NCBI GenBank assembly: GCA_025362815.1
Contig: JANYFG010000009.1
Coordinates: forward strand, 1-32,262
Reading direction: 5' to 3'
Source of the DNA: Rhodospirillales bacterium
Lineage (GTDB): Bacteria; Pseudomonadota; Alphaproteobacteria; Acetobacterales; Acetobacteraceae
Length of the DNA: 32,262 bases
In this document: positions 8,627 to 17,130 of the stretch, in pieces
How the letters are laid out: every line of letters starts with the position of its first letter
Position numbering within the stretch: the first letter of the stretch is position 1
Made by a program: the position numbers and the translations under genes
The notes under the pieces: model-generated
The model's database searches: none
Seen by the model: only the letters and a program-made list of their open reading frames with translations
Told to the model about the DNA's origin: nothing

Positions 8627-9712
8627 ATGAACCAGGCCCCCAACCGCAGCAGCGTCTCGCTGCGCGGCGTTGAAATCGCCTACGGGCCGGTGCGCGTGCT
8701 GGACCGTCTCGACCTCGAGGTCGCGCAATCCGAATTCCTCGTGCTGCTCGGCCCCTCCGGCTGCGGCAAGTCCACCCTGCTCAACGCCATCGCCGGTTTG
8801 ACGGAGGTGGATTCAGGCGAAATCTGGATCGGCGGCCGCAACGTCACCTGGGAGGAGCCGAAGGATCGCGGCATCGCCATGGTGTTTCAATCCTATGCGC
8901 TCTACCCCCGCATGAGCGTACGCAAGAACATGTCGTTCGGTCTGGAAGTGTCGGGCATGAAACGCCCGGATGTGCAGCGCCGCGTGACGGAGGCGGCGGC
9001 GATCTTGCAGATCACCGAATTGCTGGATCGCAAACCCTCCGAACTCTCCGGCGGCCAACGTCAGCGTGTGGCGATCGGCCGCGCGCTGGTGCGTGACGCC
9101 GGGGTGTTCCTGTTCGACGAACCACTGTCAAATCTCGATGCCCAGTTGCGCGCCGAACTGCGCACTGAAATCAAACGCCTGCATGCCCGCCTGGGCGCCA
9201 CCATGATCTTCGTCACCCACGACCAGATCGAGGCGCTCACTTTGGCCGATCGTATCGCTGTGATGCGCGACCGACGTATCCAGCAGCTCGGCACCCCGCA
9301 CGACGTCTATATGCGCCCCGCCAACAAATTCGTCGCAACCTTCGTGGGCTCGCCCGCCATGAGCTTTCTGTCCGGCCACATCACCGAAGGCCGCGTTTTC
9401 GAAACATCTACGCTGCGACTGGACCTGTCCGGCTACGCCTTCACCGCGCCGCCATCGGTCGGCATGCCGGTCGATCTCGGCATTCGCCCCGAACACGTGG
9501 TGTTGGCGCCCGGCGAGGCCGCGGCGATCCCCGCCCGTGTCGAACTGGTGGAGCCGATGGGCAGCGATCTGCTGGCCTGGACGCGTATCGGCGAGGCCGC
9601 GCTGACCGTTCGTCTTTCGGCCGAAACCCCGGTGGCGCCGGGCGATATTCTGCCGCTCATGTTCTCCACACGACGCCTCAACCTGTTCGACGCACAGGGC
9701 GAGCGTCTCTAG
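8627..9712 (+). CDS. CUT1 ABC transporter ATP-binding protein, MalK/UgpC type
   Basis: This is the ATPase that powers the sugar importer. It has Walker A GPSGCGKST at about residue 42, Q-loop FQSYALYPRMSV, signature LSGGQRQRV at about 140, Walker B FLFDEP with Asp164/Glu165, and H-loop VTHDQIEALT with His198. The sequence DQIEALTLADRIAVM is diagnostic of the sugar (MalK/UgpC) subfamily. A C-terminal TOBE/OB region of about 120 residues follows, as in MalK. Start choice: AAAGGA lies about 8 bases before the ATG at 8627; a second ATG at 8618 overlaps the permease stop (ATGA) but has no room for a ribosome site, so 8627 is preferred with moderate confidence. Confidence 0.92.
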   Translation: MNQAPNRSSVSLRGVEIAYGPVRVLDRLDLEVAQSEFLVLLGPSGCGKSTLLNAIAGLTEVDSGEIWIGGRNVTWEEPKDRGIAMVFQSYALYPRMSVRKNMSFGLEVSGMKRPDVQRRVTEAAAILQITELLDRKPSELSGGQRQRVAIGRALVRDAGVFLFDEPLSNLDAQLRAELRTEIKRLHARLGATMIFVTHDQIEALTLADRIAVMRDRRIQQLGTPHDVYMRPANKFVATFVGSPAMSFLSGHITEGRVFETSTLRLDLSGYAFTAPPSVGMPVDLGIRPEHVVLAPGEAAAIPARVELVEPMGSDLLAWTRIGEAALTVRLSAETPVAPGDILPLMFSTRRLNLFDAQGERL

Positions 9713-9742
9713 ATTTATCAGCACCACACGGGATCCTTGAAG

Positions 9743-10492
9743 ATGAAACCGGTAATTTCCTATCAGCTCTACTCCTCGCGCAACTTCCCCGACCTCGCCC
9801 GCCAGGCGCGCATGGTCGCCGAACTCGGCATCAAGAACGTCGAGCCTTTCGGCGGCCTGTTCAGCGATCTCGGCGTGCTGCAAAAGGCCATGTCCGATCA
9901 CGGCCTGTCCGCTCCCACCGCGCATGTCGGCGCACCCTCCTGGCGCCATGATTTCGATGGCGTGGTGACCAAGCTGAAAATACTGGGTGTGCGTACCGCC
10001 TTCATGCCGGCGGTCCCGCCTGAGGAACGCAGTCAGAGCCTGCAAGCCTGGAAAGCGCTCGGTCAGGAACTGTCCGGCTACGCAAAACGTCTTGCCGATC
10101 ACGGCATCCGTTTTGGGTGGCACAATCACAGTTTCGAAATGGTGAAACTGGAAGACGGCTCGATGCCAATCGAATGGATCCTGGGCGAAGACGAGAACGT
10201 GCTTTGGCAATGCGACATCGCCTGGGTGGTGCGCGGCGAGCAGGACCCGGCCACGCTGATCAAACGCTACAGCGACCGGATCGCCAGTTTCCATGTGAAG
10301 GATCTCGCCAAGCCCGGTGAGAACGCCGACGAGGATGGCTGGGCCGATGCCGGCCACGGCATCATGGATTGGAAGTCCCTGGTCCCGATCATGCGCGCCA
10401 CCCCGGCCGACGTGTGGGTGCTGGAGCACGACAACCCCAGCGACGACCACCGCTTCGCGCGCCGTGCCGCGGCCGAGGTGCAGTCATGGTAA
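9743..10492 (+). CDS. Sugar phosphate isomerase/epimerase family TIM barrel (A)
   Basis: This is a xylose-isomerase-like (AP endonuclease 2 superfamily) metalloenzyme of 249 residues. The expected divalent-metal ligands are visible: the FGWHNHSFE motif (His129 and Glu132 area), CDIAW (Asp158), SFHVKD (His184) and VLEHD (Glu228). Family members isomerise, epimerise or eliminate sugars or keto-sugars. The ATG at 9743 is used; a TTG two codons upstream (9737) is in frame. It lies 30 bp after the sugar-transport ATPase and its last 7 bases overlap the next Gfo/Idh/MocA gene, implying coupled expression and probably consecutive reactions. The exact reaction cannot be told from sequence. Confidence 0.88.
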   Translation: MKPVISYQLYSSRNFPDLARQARMVAELGIKNVEPFGGLFSDLGVLQKAMSDHGLSAPTAHVGAPSWRHDFDGVVTKLKILGVRTAFMPAVPPEERSQSLQAWKALGQELSGYAKRLADHGIRFGWHNHSFEMVKLEDGSMPIEWILGEDENVLWQCDIAWVVRGEQDPATLIKRYSDRIASFHVKDLAKPGENADEDGWADAGHGIMDWKSLVPIMRATPADVWVLEHDNPSDDHRFARRAAAEVQSW

Positions 10493-11646
10493 GCCGCAAA
10501 CTCGGCGTCGGTGTCATCGGCACCGGCGTCATAGCCGGCGTCTATATGCAGAACATGCCGATGTTCGCCGGCATCGAGCTTCGTGGCTGCGCCGATATCC
10601 GGCCCGATGCCGCGCAGGCCCAGGCCGCCAAATACAACACGCGGGCGATGACGGTGGATGGCCTGCTGGCCTCGCCGGACATCGATCTCGTGTTGAACCT
10701 CACTATTCCCAACGCGCATTTCGAAGTCAGCCATGCGGCGCTGACCGCGGGCAAGCACGTGTTCTCGGAAAAGCCGCTTTGCACCACCGTGGCCGATGGC
10801 AAGCGACTGGTGGCGGAGGCGGAATCGCGCGGCCTCAGCCTGGGCTGCGCGCCGGACACGTTTCTGGGCGCCGGTGGCCGTCTCGCGCGGGCGATGATCG
10901 ATGACGGCAAGGTGGGAAAGATCCTCGCCGGCTCGGCGTTTCTCATGTCGCACGGGATGGAGCACTGGCATCCCGACCCGGAATTCTTCTTCAAGCCCGG
11001 CGGCGGCCCCATACTCGATCTTGGCCCCTATTACATCGGCGCGCTCGTGAACCTGCTCGGCCCGGTTGCCAAAGTGCAAGCCCTGTCCTCAATCGGTTTC
11101 GAAGAGCGTGTGGTCACGGCAGCGGGCCCCCGCACCGGCGACCGCATCAAGGTGCAAACCCCCACCACCATCATAGCGCTGCTGCAATTCGCCGCGGGCG
11201 CGCAGGTCACCCTGGCGATGAGCTGGGATGTGCATCGTCACGGCCACCCCGCCATCGAGCTTTACGGCACCGAGGGCTCCTTGCGCGTGCCCGATCCGAA
11301 CTTCTTCGGCGGCGACGTTGAGTTCACCGAGGCGGGCGGCGACTGGCAGGCTGCCAGCTCGGCATCGATGGCGGCTGGCAAGCCCAACTGGCGCTCACCG
11401 AATTGGCCCCCCACCCGCCCGGACCAAGCCAATTACCGTTGCCTCGGCATGGCCGAGCTCGCCCGCGCGATCAGCAACCGCACGCCGCATCGCAGTTCCG
11501 GTCGGCTGGCACTTCATGTTCTCGAAGCCATGTTCGCCGTCCTGCAGGCGGCCGAGACCGGTGAGGCGGTCCATGTCGGCACGCCGATCGAGCGGCCGGC
11601 GTCGTTGTCCGAGGCGGACGCCGCGTCGTTGTTCGCGGTATCGTAG
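10486..11646 (+). CDS. Gfo/Idh/MocA family oxidoreductase (B)
   Basis: This is an NAD(P)-dependent sugar dehydrogenase of 386 residues. The nucleotide-binding turn VIGTGVIAG is at about residues 10-18. SEKP holds the catalytic Lys96, and ILDLGPYY gives Asp178 and Tyr182. The C-terminal domain contains the substrate-channel sequence IELYGTEGSLRVPDPNFFGGDV, common in predicted dehydrogenases acting on glycosides. The ATG overlaps the end of the preceding TIM-barrel gene by 7 bases, which fixes the start. It is followed 9 bp later by a second TIM-barrel gene, so it is sandwiched between two isomerase-like enzymes in the sugar operon. Confidence 0.9.
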   Translation: MVSRKLGVGVIGTGVIAGVYMQNMPMFAGIELRGCADIRPDAAQAQAAKYNTRAMTVDGLLASPDIDLVLNLTIPNAHFEVSHAALTAGKHVFSEKPLCTTVADGKRLVAEAESRGLSLGCAPDTFLGAGGRLARAMIDDGKVGKILAGSAFLMSHGMEHWHPDPEFFFKPGGGPILDLGPYYIGALVNLLGPVAKVQALSSIGFEERVVTAAGPRTGDRIKVQTPTTIIALLQFAAGAQVTLAMSWDVHRHGHPAIELYGTEGSLRVPDPNFFGGDVEFTEAGGDWQAASSASMAAGKPNWRSPNWPPTRPDQANYRCLGMAELARAISNRTPHRSSGRLALHVLEAMFAVLQAAETGEAVHVGTPIERPASLSEADAASLFAVS

Positions 11647-11655
11647 GGGCAGAAG

Positions 11656-12711
11656 ATGAAAACGATCAAAGGGCCAGGGATCTTCCTGGCCCAGTTCGCC
11701 GGCGATGACGCCCCGTTCAACTCGCTTTCCGGAATGGCGCGCTGGGCCGCCGATCTCGGCTATCGGGGCGTGCAGATCCCGACCTGGGACACGCGCCTGA
11801 TCAACCTTGAAACCGCCGCCGAAAGCCAGACCTATTGCGATGAGCTGATCGGCACGCTCGCAGAAGCGGGTGTGGCGCTCACGGAACTTTCCACCCACCT
11901 GCAAGGCCAGCTGGTGGCCGTGAACCCCGCCTACGATCTGGCGTTCGACGGTTTTGCGCCTGAAGCGGTGCGCGGCAGGCCACAGGCGCGCCAGCTTTGG
12001 GCCGTGCAGCAATTGCTCCATGCCGCAAAGGCATCTGCCAAACTCGGCCTTTCCGCGCACGCTACGTTTTCAGGCGCCCTCGCATGGCCCTATGTCTACC
12101 CGTGGCCGCAACGTCCCCCCGGCCTGATCGAGACAGCGTTTGACGAACTCGCCAAACGCTGGCGGCCGATCCTTGATGCGTTCGATGCGCAAGGCGTGGA
12201 TGTCTGCTACGAAATCCATCCCGGCGAAGACCTGTTCGACGGCACCACATTCGAGATGTTCCTCGATCGGGTCGGCCAACACCGCCGCTGCAACATCCTC
12301 TACGACCCCAGCCATTTCCTGTTGCAGCAACTCGACTATCTCGCCTTCATCGACATCTACCACGACCGGATAAAGGCCTTTCACGCCAAGGACGCAGAGT
12401 TCAACCCCACCGGCCGCCAGGGCGTCTATTCCGGCTATGCCGGCTGGGCCCAACGCGCCGGACGTTTCCGTTCGCTAGGCGACGGGCAGGTTGATTTCGG
12501 CGGTATCTTCGCCAAACTCACGCAGCACGGCTTCGACGGCTGGGCCGTGCTCGAATGGGAATGCTGCCTCAAGGACAGCGCCCAGGGGGCCGCCGAGGGC
12601 GCGCCGTTCATCGCGGCGCATATCATCGATGTCGCCAGCCGCGCCTTCGACGATTTCGCGGCGTCCGGCACAGACGATGCGGCGAACCGGCATATGCTGG
12701 GCCTGGCCTGA
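11656..12711 (+). CDS. Sugar phosphate isomerase/epimerase family TIM barrel (B)
   Basis: This is a xylose-isomerase-like TIM barrel of 351 residues, about 100 longer than paralogue A. Metal-ligand motifs are YEIHPGED (Glu186), LYDPSH (Asp217), FHAKD (His243) and VLEWEC (Glu300/302). The extra length comes mainly from inserts at about residues 82-115 and 247-275, with GVYSGYAGWAQRAGRFRSLG near the active-site end. Such longer forms are common beside Gfo/Idh/MocA genes in sugar clusters; some relatives act on 3-keto sugars by epimerisation or elimination. It starts 9 bp after oxidoreductase B, and its stop overlaps the start of oxidoreductase C (TGATG). Confidence 0.88.
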   Translation: MKTIKGPGIFLAQFAGDDAPFNSLSGMARWAADLGYRGVQIPTWDTRLINLETAAESQTYCDELIGTLAEAGVALTELSTHLQGQLVAVNPAYDLAFDGFAPEAVRGRPQARQLWAVQQLLHAAKASAKLGLSAHATFSGALAWPYVYPWPQRPPGLIETAFDELAKRWRPILDAFDAQGVDVCYEIHPGEDLFDGTTFEMFLDRVGQHRRCNILYDPSHFLLQQLDYLAFIDIYHDRIKAFHAKDAEFNPTGRQGVYSGYAGWAQRAGRFRSLGDGQVDFGGIFAKLTQHGFDGWAVLEWECCLKDSAQGAAEGAPFIAAHIIDVASRAFDDFAASGTDDAANRHMLGLA

Positions 12712-13856
12712 TGCGCCGCCGCCTGCGCCTGGGCATGGTCGGCGGCGGGCAGGGGGCCTTCATCGGCGGCGTGCACCGGATCGCCGCCCGGCTCGACGAC
12801 CGTTACGAGCTGGTGGCAGGCGCGTTCTCATCCGATGCCGAACGCGCGTGCGCCAGCGGCGCCGATCTGCGCATCGATCCACAACGCGCCTATGCCGATT
12901 TCGCCGATATGGCCGAACGCGAACAAGCCCGCCCCGACGGGATCGACGTCGTCGCCATCGTCACGCCCAACCACCTGCACCACGCCCCCGCCGTGACCTT
13001 CCTGCGTGTTGGGATCAACGTGATCTGCGATAAGCCGCTTTGTCACACCCTGGCCGACGCACAGGATCTGGCGCGCGTGGCACAGGCCAGCCAGGCGCTC
13101 TTTGCCGTCACCTACAACTATACCGGCTACCCGCTGGTCCGCCACGCCCGCGCGATGATCGAGGCCGGTGAACTCGGCGCCATCCGCGTGGTGCAGGTGG
13201 AATACGCGCAGGACTGGCTTTCCACTGCGCTGGAGGACAGCGGGCAGAAACAGGCGTCCTGGCGCACCGACCCGGCCCGTAGCGGTGCCGGCGGCTGTAT
13301 TGGCGATATCGGAACCCACGCCTTCAACCTCGCCGAATTTGTCACGGGACTTCGCGTCGAAGCGCTGGCGTCCGACCTGTCGAGCTTCGTGCCGTCCCGA
13401 CGCGTGGATGACAACGCCCAGATGATGCTGCGCTTCTCCCAAGGCGCCCGCGGCGGGTTGTGGGCGTCGCAGGTGGCGGTGGGCCACGAAAATACGCTGC
13501 GCCTGCGCGTGCACGGCGAGAAGGCCGGACTGGAATGGATGCAGGAGCAGCCGAATGTCCTTCGCATCACCCGCCTCGGCGCGCCGCCGCAGCTGATCAC
13601 CCGCGGTGGCCCCGCGGCGTATCCACAGGCGGCACGCGCCACACGCATTCCGGCCGGCCATCCCGAAGGCTACCTCGAAGCCTTCGCCCAGCTTTATTCA
13701 GACTTTGCCGATCAGATCGAAGCCCATGCCGACGCCGTCCCGCCGGACCCAGCCTGCCTGCTGGTGCCCGGCATCGAAGCCGGCCTGCGCGGCATGCGCT
13801 TCATCGAAGCCGCGCTGTCGTCCAGCCGGGCCGATGGGGCATGGAGAACCATCTGA
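12711..13856 (+). CDS. Gfo/Idh/MocA family oxidoreductase (C)
   Basis: This is an NAD(P)-dependent dehydrogenase of 381 residues. The Rossmann start is GMVGGGQGAFIG (about 8-19). The motif at 107-109 is DKP instead of the usual EKP, with Lys108 kept. The catalytic Asp199 and His203 are in CIGDIGTHAFNL, the Asp...His pattern of inositol- and glucoside-type dehydrogenases. The N-terminal turn GGGQGAFIGGVHR, the DKP motif and IGTHA are typical of a branch that often acts on glycosides or myo-inositol-like rings. The start overlaps the stop of TIM barrel B by one base. It is the last gene of the 5571-13856 operon; 78 bp separate it from the convergent next gene. Confidence 0.9.
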   Translation: MRRRLRLGMVGGGQGAFIGGVHRIAARLDDRYELVAGAFSSDAERACASGADLRIDPQRAYADFADMAEREQARPDGIDVVAIVTPNHLHHAPAVTFLRVGINVICDKPLCHTLADAQDLARVAQASQALFAVTYNYTGYPLVRHARAMIEAGELGAIRVVQVEYAQDWLSTALEDSGQKQASWRTDPARSGAGGCIGDIGTHAFNLAEFVTGLRVEALASDLSSFVPSRRVDDNAQMMLRFSQGARGGLWASQVAVGHENTLRLRVHGEKAGLEWMQEQPNVLRITRLGAPPQLITRGGPAAYPQAARATRIPAGHPEGYLEAFAQLYSDFADQIEAHADAVPPDPACLLVPGIEAGLRGMRFIEAALSSSRADGAWRTI

Positions 13857-13934
13857 CACGTGCCTTCGGCGGCCCCACAAGGTGATGCGGAATGTCTTTC
13901 GCATATAAGTTCTCTAGGGCTGGCTGTGTGACCC

Positions 13935-14801
13935 TCATCCCCGGCGCAGACGCCGCAATTCGGCCACCACCGCGGCATTGTCGCTCTCGCCCTCTCCGGC
14001 TTCGATACAGCCGGCCAGAATGGACAGATTGAGGCGGGCGGCGGGGAGGGACTGGCCGACGCGGTCGGCCAGTTCGAGAATCAAGGCGAAATCCTTGGCC
14101 GACTGGATGATCTTGCCCTGGGGCGTGAAGTCGCCGGTGACCATTTTGGGCCCTTTGGTGTCCATCACCTGCGAGTAGGCGGCGGACGCGCGCAACACCG
14201 GCAGAAATCCCGCCGGGTCCAACCCCAGGCGTTCGGCCAGCACCAGCCCCTCCGCCAGGGCCAGCCGGTTGAGGCCGAGCACGAGGTTGACCGCGAGCTT
14301 CGCGCGCCCGCCATCGCCGCTGCCGCCAACCAAATGCCTGCTGGCGAACAGCGCGTCCAGCACTGGTGCGGCGTCGGCCACTAAAGCCGCATCGCCGCCG
14401 AGCAGCGCCACGCCCTGACCGCGGCGAACCTGATCGCTGGTGCCTGAGACCGGCGCCTCCAAAAAACGCAGCGGCGTGCAACCTGCCGCCAACACGGCGA
14501 TCCGGTCGGGGTCGCAGGTGCTGGTGCAGATCACCGTCAACGCGCGGCCGAACGATGCCAGGGCAGCCACCGTGGCCTCCACCTGATCGGTGTCGAACAG
14601 TGCCAGCACAATCGGGTCGCAGTCATGCGCCATCTGCGCCGGCTTTGCCGCCACGGCGCCCATCGCCACCGCCGCGCCGCATTTTGCCGGATCGATATCA
14701 TGCGCCTGCACGGCAAACCCGGCATCCAGCAGCCGGCGAACCAGCACGCTTCCCATCAGCCCGAGACCGATAACGCCGATGCGGAGGGGGCAGGTGGGCA
14801 T
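13935..14801 (-). CDS. NAD(P)-dependent beta-hydroxyacid dehydrogenase family protein
   Basis: This is a 288-residue member of the 3-hydroxyisobutyrate / tartronate-semialdehyde reductase family, which interconverts beta-hydroxy acids and semialdehydes with NAD(P). GVIGLGLMGS at residues 9-18 is the dinucleotide turn. FLEAPVSGTSDQVRRG (113-128) is the substrate-binding motif, where DAPVSGG is usual. GRAKLAVN has the catalytic Lys168 and Asn172, and SAKDFAL has Lys236/Asp237. It is convergent with oxidoreductase C and divergent from oxidoreductase D across 106 bp, so it probably shares control with the second sugar operon. A glyoxylate/tartronate-semialdehyde role would fit sugar-acid catabolism, but this is inference. 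Confidence 0.88.
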   Translation of the reverse strand: MPTCPLRIGVIGLGLMGSVLVRRLLDAGFAVQAHDIDPAKCGAAVAMGAVAAKPAQMAHDCDPIVLALFDTDQVEATVAALASFGRALTVICTSTCDPDRIAVLAAGCTPLRFLEAPVSGTSDQVRRGQGVALLGGDAALVADAAPVLDALFASRHLVGGSGDGGRAKLAVNLVLGLNRLALAEGLVLAERLGLDPAGFLPVLRASAAYSQVMDTKGPKMVTGDFTPQGKIIQSAKDFALILELADRVGQSLPAARLNLSILAGCIEAGEGESDNAAVVAELRRLRRG

Positions 14802-14838
14802 GGATTGTTTTCACTTCTTGTTGCCGTGGACGAATTGC

Positions 14839-14850
14839 TATCACATGATA
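14839..14850. promoter_or_regulatory. Palindrome in divergent intergenic region, possible operator
   Basis: The 106-bp region between the divergent beta-hydroxyacid dehydrogenase and oxidoreductase D is clearly more A/T-rich than its surroundings. It contains TATCA-CA-TGATA, with 5-bp perfect arms; the symmetry continues loosely to TTG upstream and CAA downstream. The size would suit a GntR- or LacI-class repressor controlling both genes, but no matching regulator gene is in the window. Confidence 0.35.
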
Positions 14851-14907
14851 ATCAAAATCGGATGCAGGGCACGCCCCGGCGCCGCAAAAACAAAACGGAG
14901 GCCGGCC

Positions 14908-16035
14908 TTGGCGAGACATATGGAAGTGGCGGTCATCGGCACCGGCTGGTGCGGCGGCATTCGGGCCGAGACCTTGGCCCGATCGGCGCTGGTCGACCGG
15001 CTTCATATCGCCGAAATCCGCCCCGACCGTCTTGCCGAAATGAAGGCGCTCACCAACCCCGCCACCGCCACGCTCGACTATCAGCAGATCGTGGCGAACC
15101 CCGCGATCGAAGTCGTCTATATCTCCACCACGCCGGAGCCCACGCATTACACCATTGCGCGGGACTGTCTGAAGGCCGGCAAGCACGTGCTGCTGGAAAA
15201 GCCGATCGCCATGGAGTTCTGGCAGGCGGATGAGCTGATCGGGTTGTCCAAGCAGAACAACGTGAAGTTCACCATCGGCTACTCCCAGCGCTTCAATCCG
15301 AAGGTGGCCTACGCGAAGAAGAAGATCGCCGATGGCAGCCTGGGCCGGATCGTGAGCGTGATGGTCAGCCGCCATCTGTCGCGCTCACTGGGCCAAAAGA
15401 TCGCGGCGCGCGTGCGGATGTCGCCGGCGGCGATGGAGAGCACGCATGATCTGGACCTGGTGTTCTGGCTGCTGGAGCCGGCCAAGCCGATAAAGGTCTA
15501 TTCGCAGGGCGGCTATGGCTACATGCAGGCCGTCAACGGCTCGTACGACGTGATGTGGTCCAACGTCACGATGGACGACGGCACCCTGGTGGTGATCGGC
15601 GGCGGCTGGAACCTGCCGCCGTCCTACCCCAATTTCTGCGCCACCTGGATCGAGATCACCGGCACCGAGGGCTCGCTGTTTCTCGACGACACGCACCGGG
15701 ATCACTGGATGAACACGGTGAAGGACGGCACAACCTACCCGATGTCCACCATGCCCGGCGAGCAGGTGGACCATGTCTTCGCTGGCCAGATGGGGCCGGA
15801 GACGATCCATTTCCTCGAAAGCGTGCTGATGGACCGCGCGCCGATGGTCTCGCCCGAACATGCCCGCATGGTGATGTCGGCCTATACCGCCGCCGATCTT
15901 TCCGCGGCCACCGGCGATCCCGTGGAACTGCCGCTGTCCAACGCCAGCCTGTCCGCCATCGCCGACATGAAGGCGGCGGACCTGGTGGCGGCCGATCTGA
16001 TGGCAGCGGGCAAGATGGCGGCGCTCGCCCCATGA
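14908..16035 (+). CDS. Gfo/Idh/MocA family oxidoreductase (D), TTG start
   Basis: This is an NAD(P)-dependent dehydrogenase of 375 residues. VAVIGTGWCGG (about 7-17) is the Rossmann turn and LEKP holds the catalytic Lys98. ESTHDLDLVFWLL at about 177-189 places a conserved His-Asp pair, so this is a different subfamily from oxidoreductases A-C. The start is decided by the ribosome site: GGAGG at 14897-14901 is 6 bases before a TTG at 14908, but 18 bases before the first ATG (14920). It leads an operon: its stop overlaps the zinc dehydrogenase start (ATGA at 16032-16035), and a cupin gene follows. Confidence 0.88.
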   Translation: MARHMEVAVIGTGWCGGIRAETLARSALVDRLHIAEIRPDRLAEMKALTNPATATLDYQQIVANPAIEVVYISTTPEPTHYTIARDCLKAGKHVLLEKPIAMEFWQADELIGLSKQNNVKFTIGYSQRFNPKVAYAKKKIADGSLGRIVSVMVSRHLSRSLGQKIAARVRMSPAAMESTHDLDLVFWLLEPAKPIKVYSQGGYGYMQAVNGSYDVMWSNVTMDDGTLVVIGGGWNLPPSYPNFCATWIEITGTEGSLFLDDTHRDHWMNTVKDGTTYPMSTMPGEQVDHVFAGQMGPETIHFLESVLMDRAPMVSPEHARMVMSAYTAADLSAATGDPVELPLSNASLSAIADMKAADLVAADLMAAGKMAALAP

Positions 16036-17117
16036 ACCTGCCGGAGACGATGCGCGCCTGGGTGCTGGGCGATCCGGACGAGATCCGGCTCACCACCAAG
16101 CCGGTGCCCCCGCCGGGCCGGGCCGAGGTTCTGGTGCGCATCGATGCCGTGGCCATCTGCGCCACCGATCTCGAAATACTTCACTACGGCTCGCCCGCCC
16201 GGATCGAGGGCGGCCTGCCGTTCAACAAGAATTTTACTTTTGGCCACGAATACATGGGCACCGTCGCCGCCCTGGGGGCGGGCGTCGATGAATATCGCGT
16301 GGGCGAACGCGTCACGGTTGAGATCCATGCCGGATGCGGCCAGTGCAAGCGGTGTCGCCAGGGGATGTATACCTCCTGCCTGAACTATGGCCGGCCGGAG
16401 AAGGGCCATCGCGCAAACGGCTTCACCACGGATGGCGGGTTCGCCGAATTCGCTGTCAACAACATCAACACGCTCGTCCGTGTCCCCGATGCGATGTCGG
16501 ACGCCGAGGCCACGCTGGTCGTCACGGCGGGCACGTCCATGTATGGGCTGACCGAACTTGGCGGGCTGGTGGCCGGTGAAAGCGTGGTCGTGACGGGGCC
16601 GGGGCCGATCGGACTGCTCGCGGCCGGCGTGGCCAAGGCGCTCGGCGCGTCGCCCGTGATCCTGACGGGCACGCGCGACAACCGGCTGGCGATCGGCACG
16701 AAACTCGGCGCCGATCACGTCATCAATTCGAAAACCACCGATGCGGTGGCCGAGGTGTTGCGGCTCACCGGCGGCATCGGGGCAGACTACGTGGTGGAAT
16801 GCGCCGGCACGCCCGCCGCGCTGGACGAAGCGGTGCACATGGTCAATCGCGGCGGCAAGATCTGTCTGGCGGCATTCCCGCATGGCCGGGTGGATATGGA
16901 TGTGGCGCATCTGGTGCGCAACAACGTGTCGCTGTTCGGCATACGCGGCGAGGGCCGCTGCGCCACCCATCGCGCCATGGCGTTGATGGCATCCAAACGT
17001 TTCGACGCGACGCTGATCCACACGCACAGCTTTCCGTTCGACGAGCTCGAGACCGGCCTGCGCTACGCCCGCGATCGGGTGGACGATGCCATCAAGGTGG
17101 TGGTCACACGAACCTGA
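16032..17117 (+). CDS. Zinc-dependent alcohol dehydrogenase (sorbitol/threonine dehydrogenase-like)
   Basis: This is a medium-chain NAD(P)-dependent dehydrogenase of 361 residues acting on a secondary alcohol of a sugar or polyol. Catalytic-zinc ligands are visible as Cys43 (ICATD) and His72-Glu73 (FGHEYMG). The four structural-zinc cysteines are at 102, 105, 108 and 116 (GCGQCKRC...C). The coenzyme domain has VVVTGPGPIGLL at about 185-196. The C-terminal half includes GADYVVECAGTP, typical of the family. Its ATG overlaps the stop of oxidoreductase D. The pairing of a Gfo/Idh/MocA enzyme with a zinc dehydrogenase mirrors YcjS/YcjQ of the E. coli guloside pathway, where one oxidises and the other reduces C3 of the sugar. 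Confidence 0.9.
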   Translation: MNLPETMRAWVLGDPDEIRLTTKPVPPPGRAEVLVRIDAVAICATDLEILHYGSPARIEGGLPFNKNFTFGHEYMGTVAALGAGVDEYRVGERVTVEIHAGCGQCKRCRQGMYTSCLNYGRPEKGHRANGFTTDGGFAEFAVNNINTLVRVPDAMSDAEATLVVTAGTSMYGLTELGGLVAGESVVVTGPGPIGLLAAGVAKALGASPVILTGTRDNRLAIGTKLGADHVINSKTTDAVAEVLRLTGGIGADYVVECAGTPAALDEAVHMVNRGGKICLAAFPHGRVDMDVAHLVRNNVSLFGIRGEGRCATHRAMALMASKRFDATLIHTHSFPFDELETGLRYARDRVDDAIKVVVTRT

Positions 17118-17130
17118 AAGGATACGCGTC

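Noticed and set aside
9128-10450. 440-codon minus-strand frame opposite the sugar ATPase and TIM barrel A
   Set aside because: Both plus-strand genes have full family motifs; the antisense frame has none.
13885-13904. ATGCG...CGCAT inverted repeat between convergent genes as a terminator
   Set aside because: It has five-base arms with a 10-base loop and no clear T-run; too weak.
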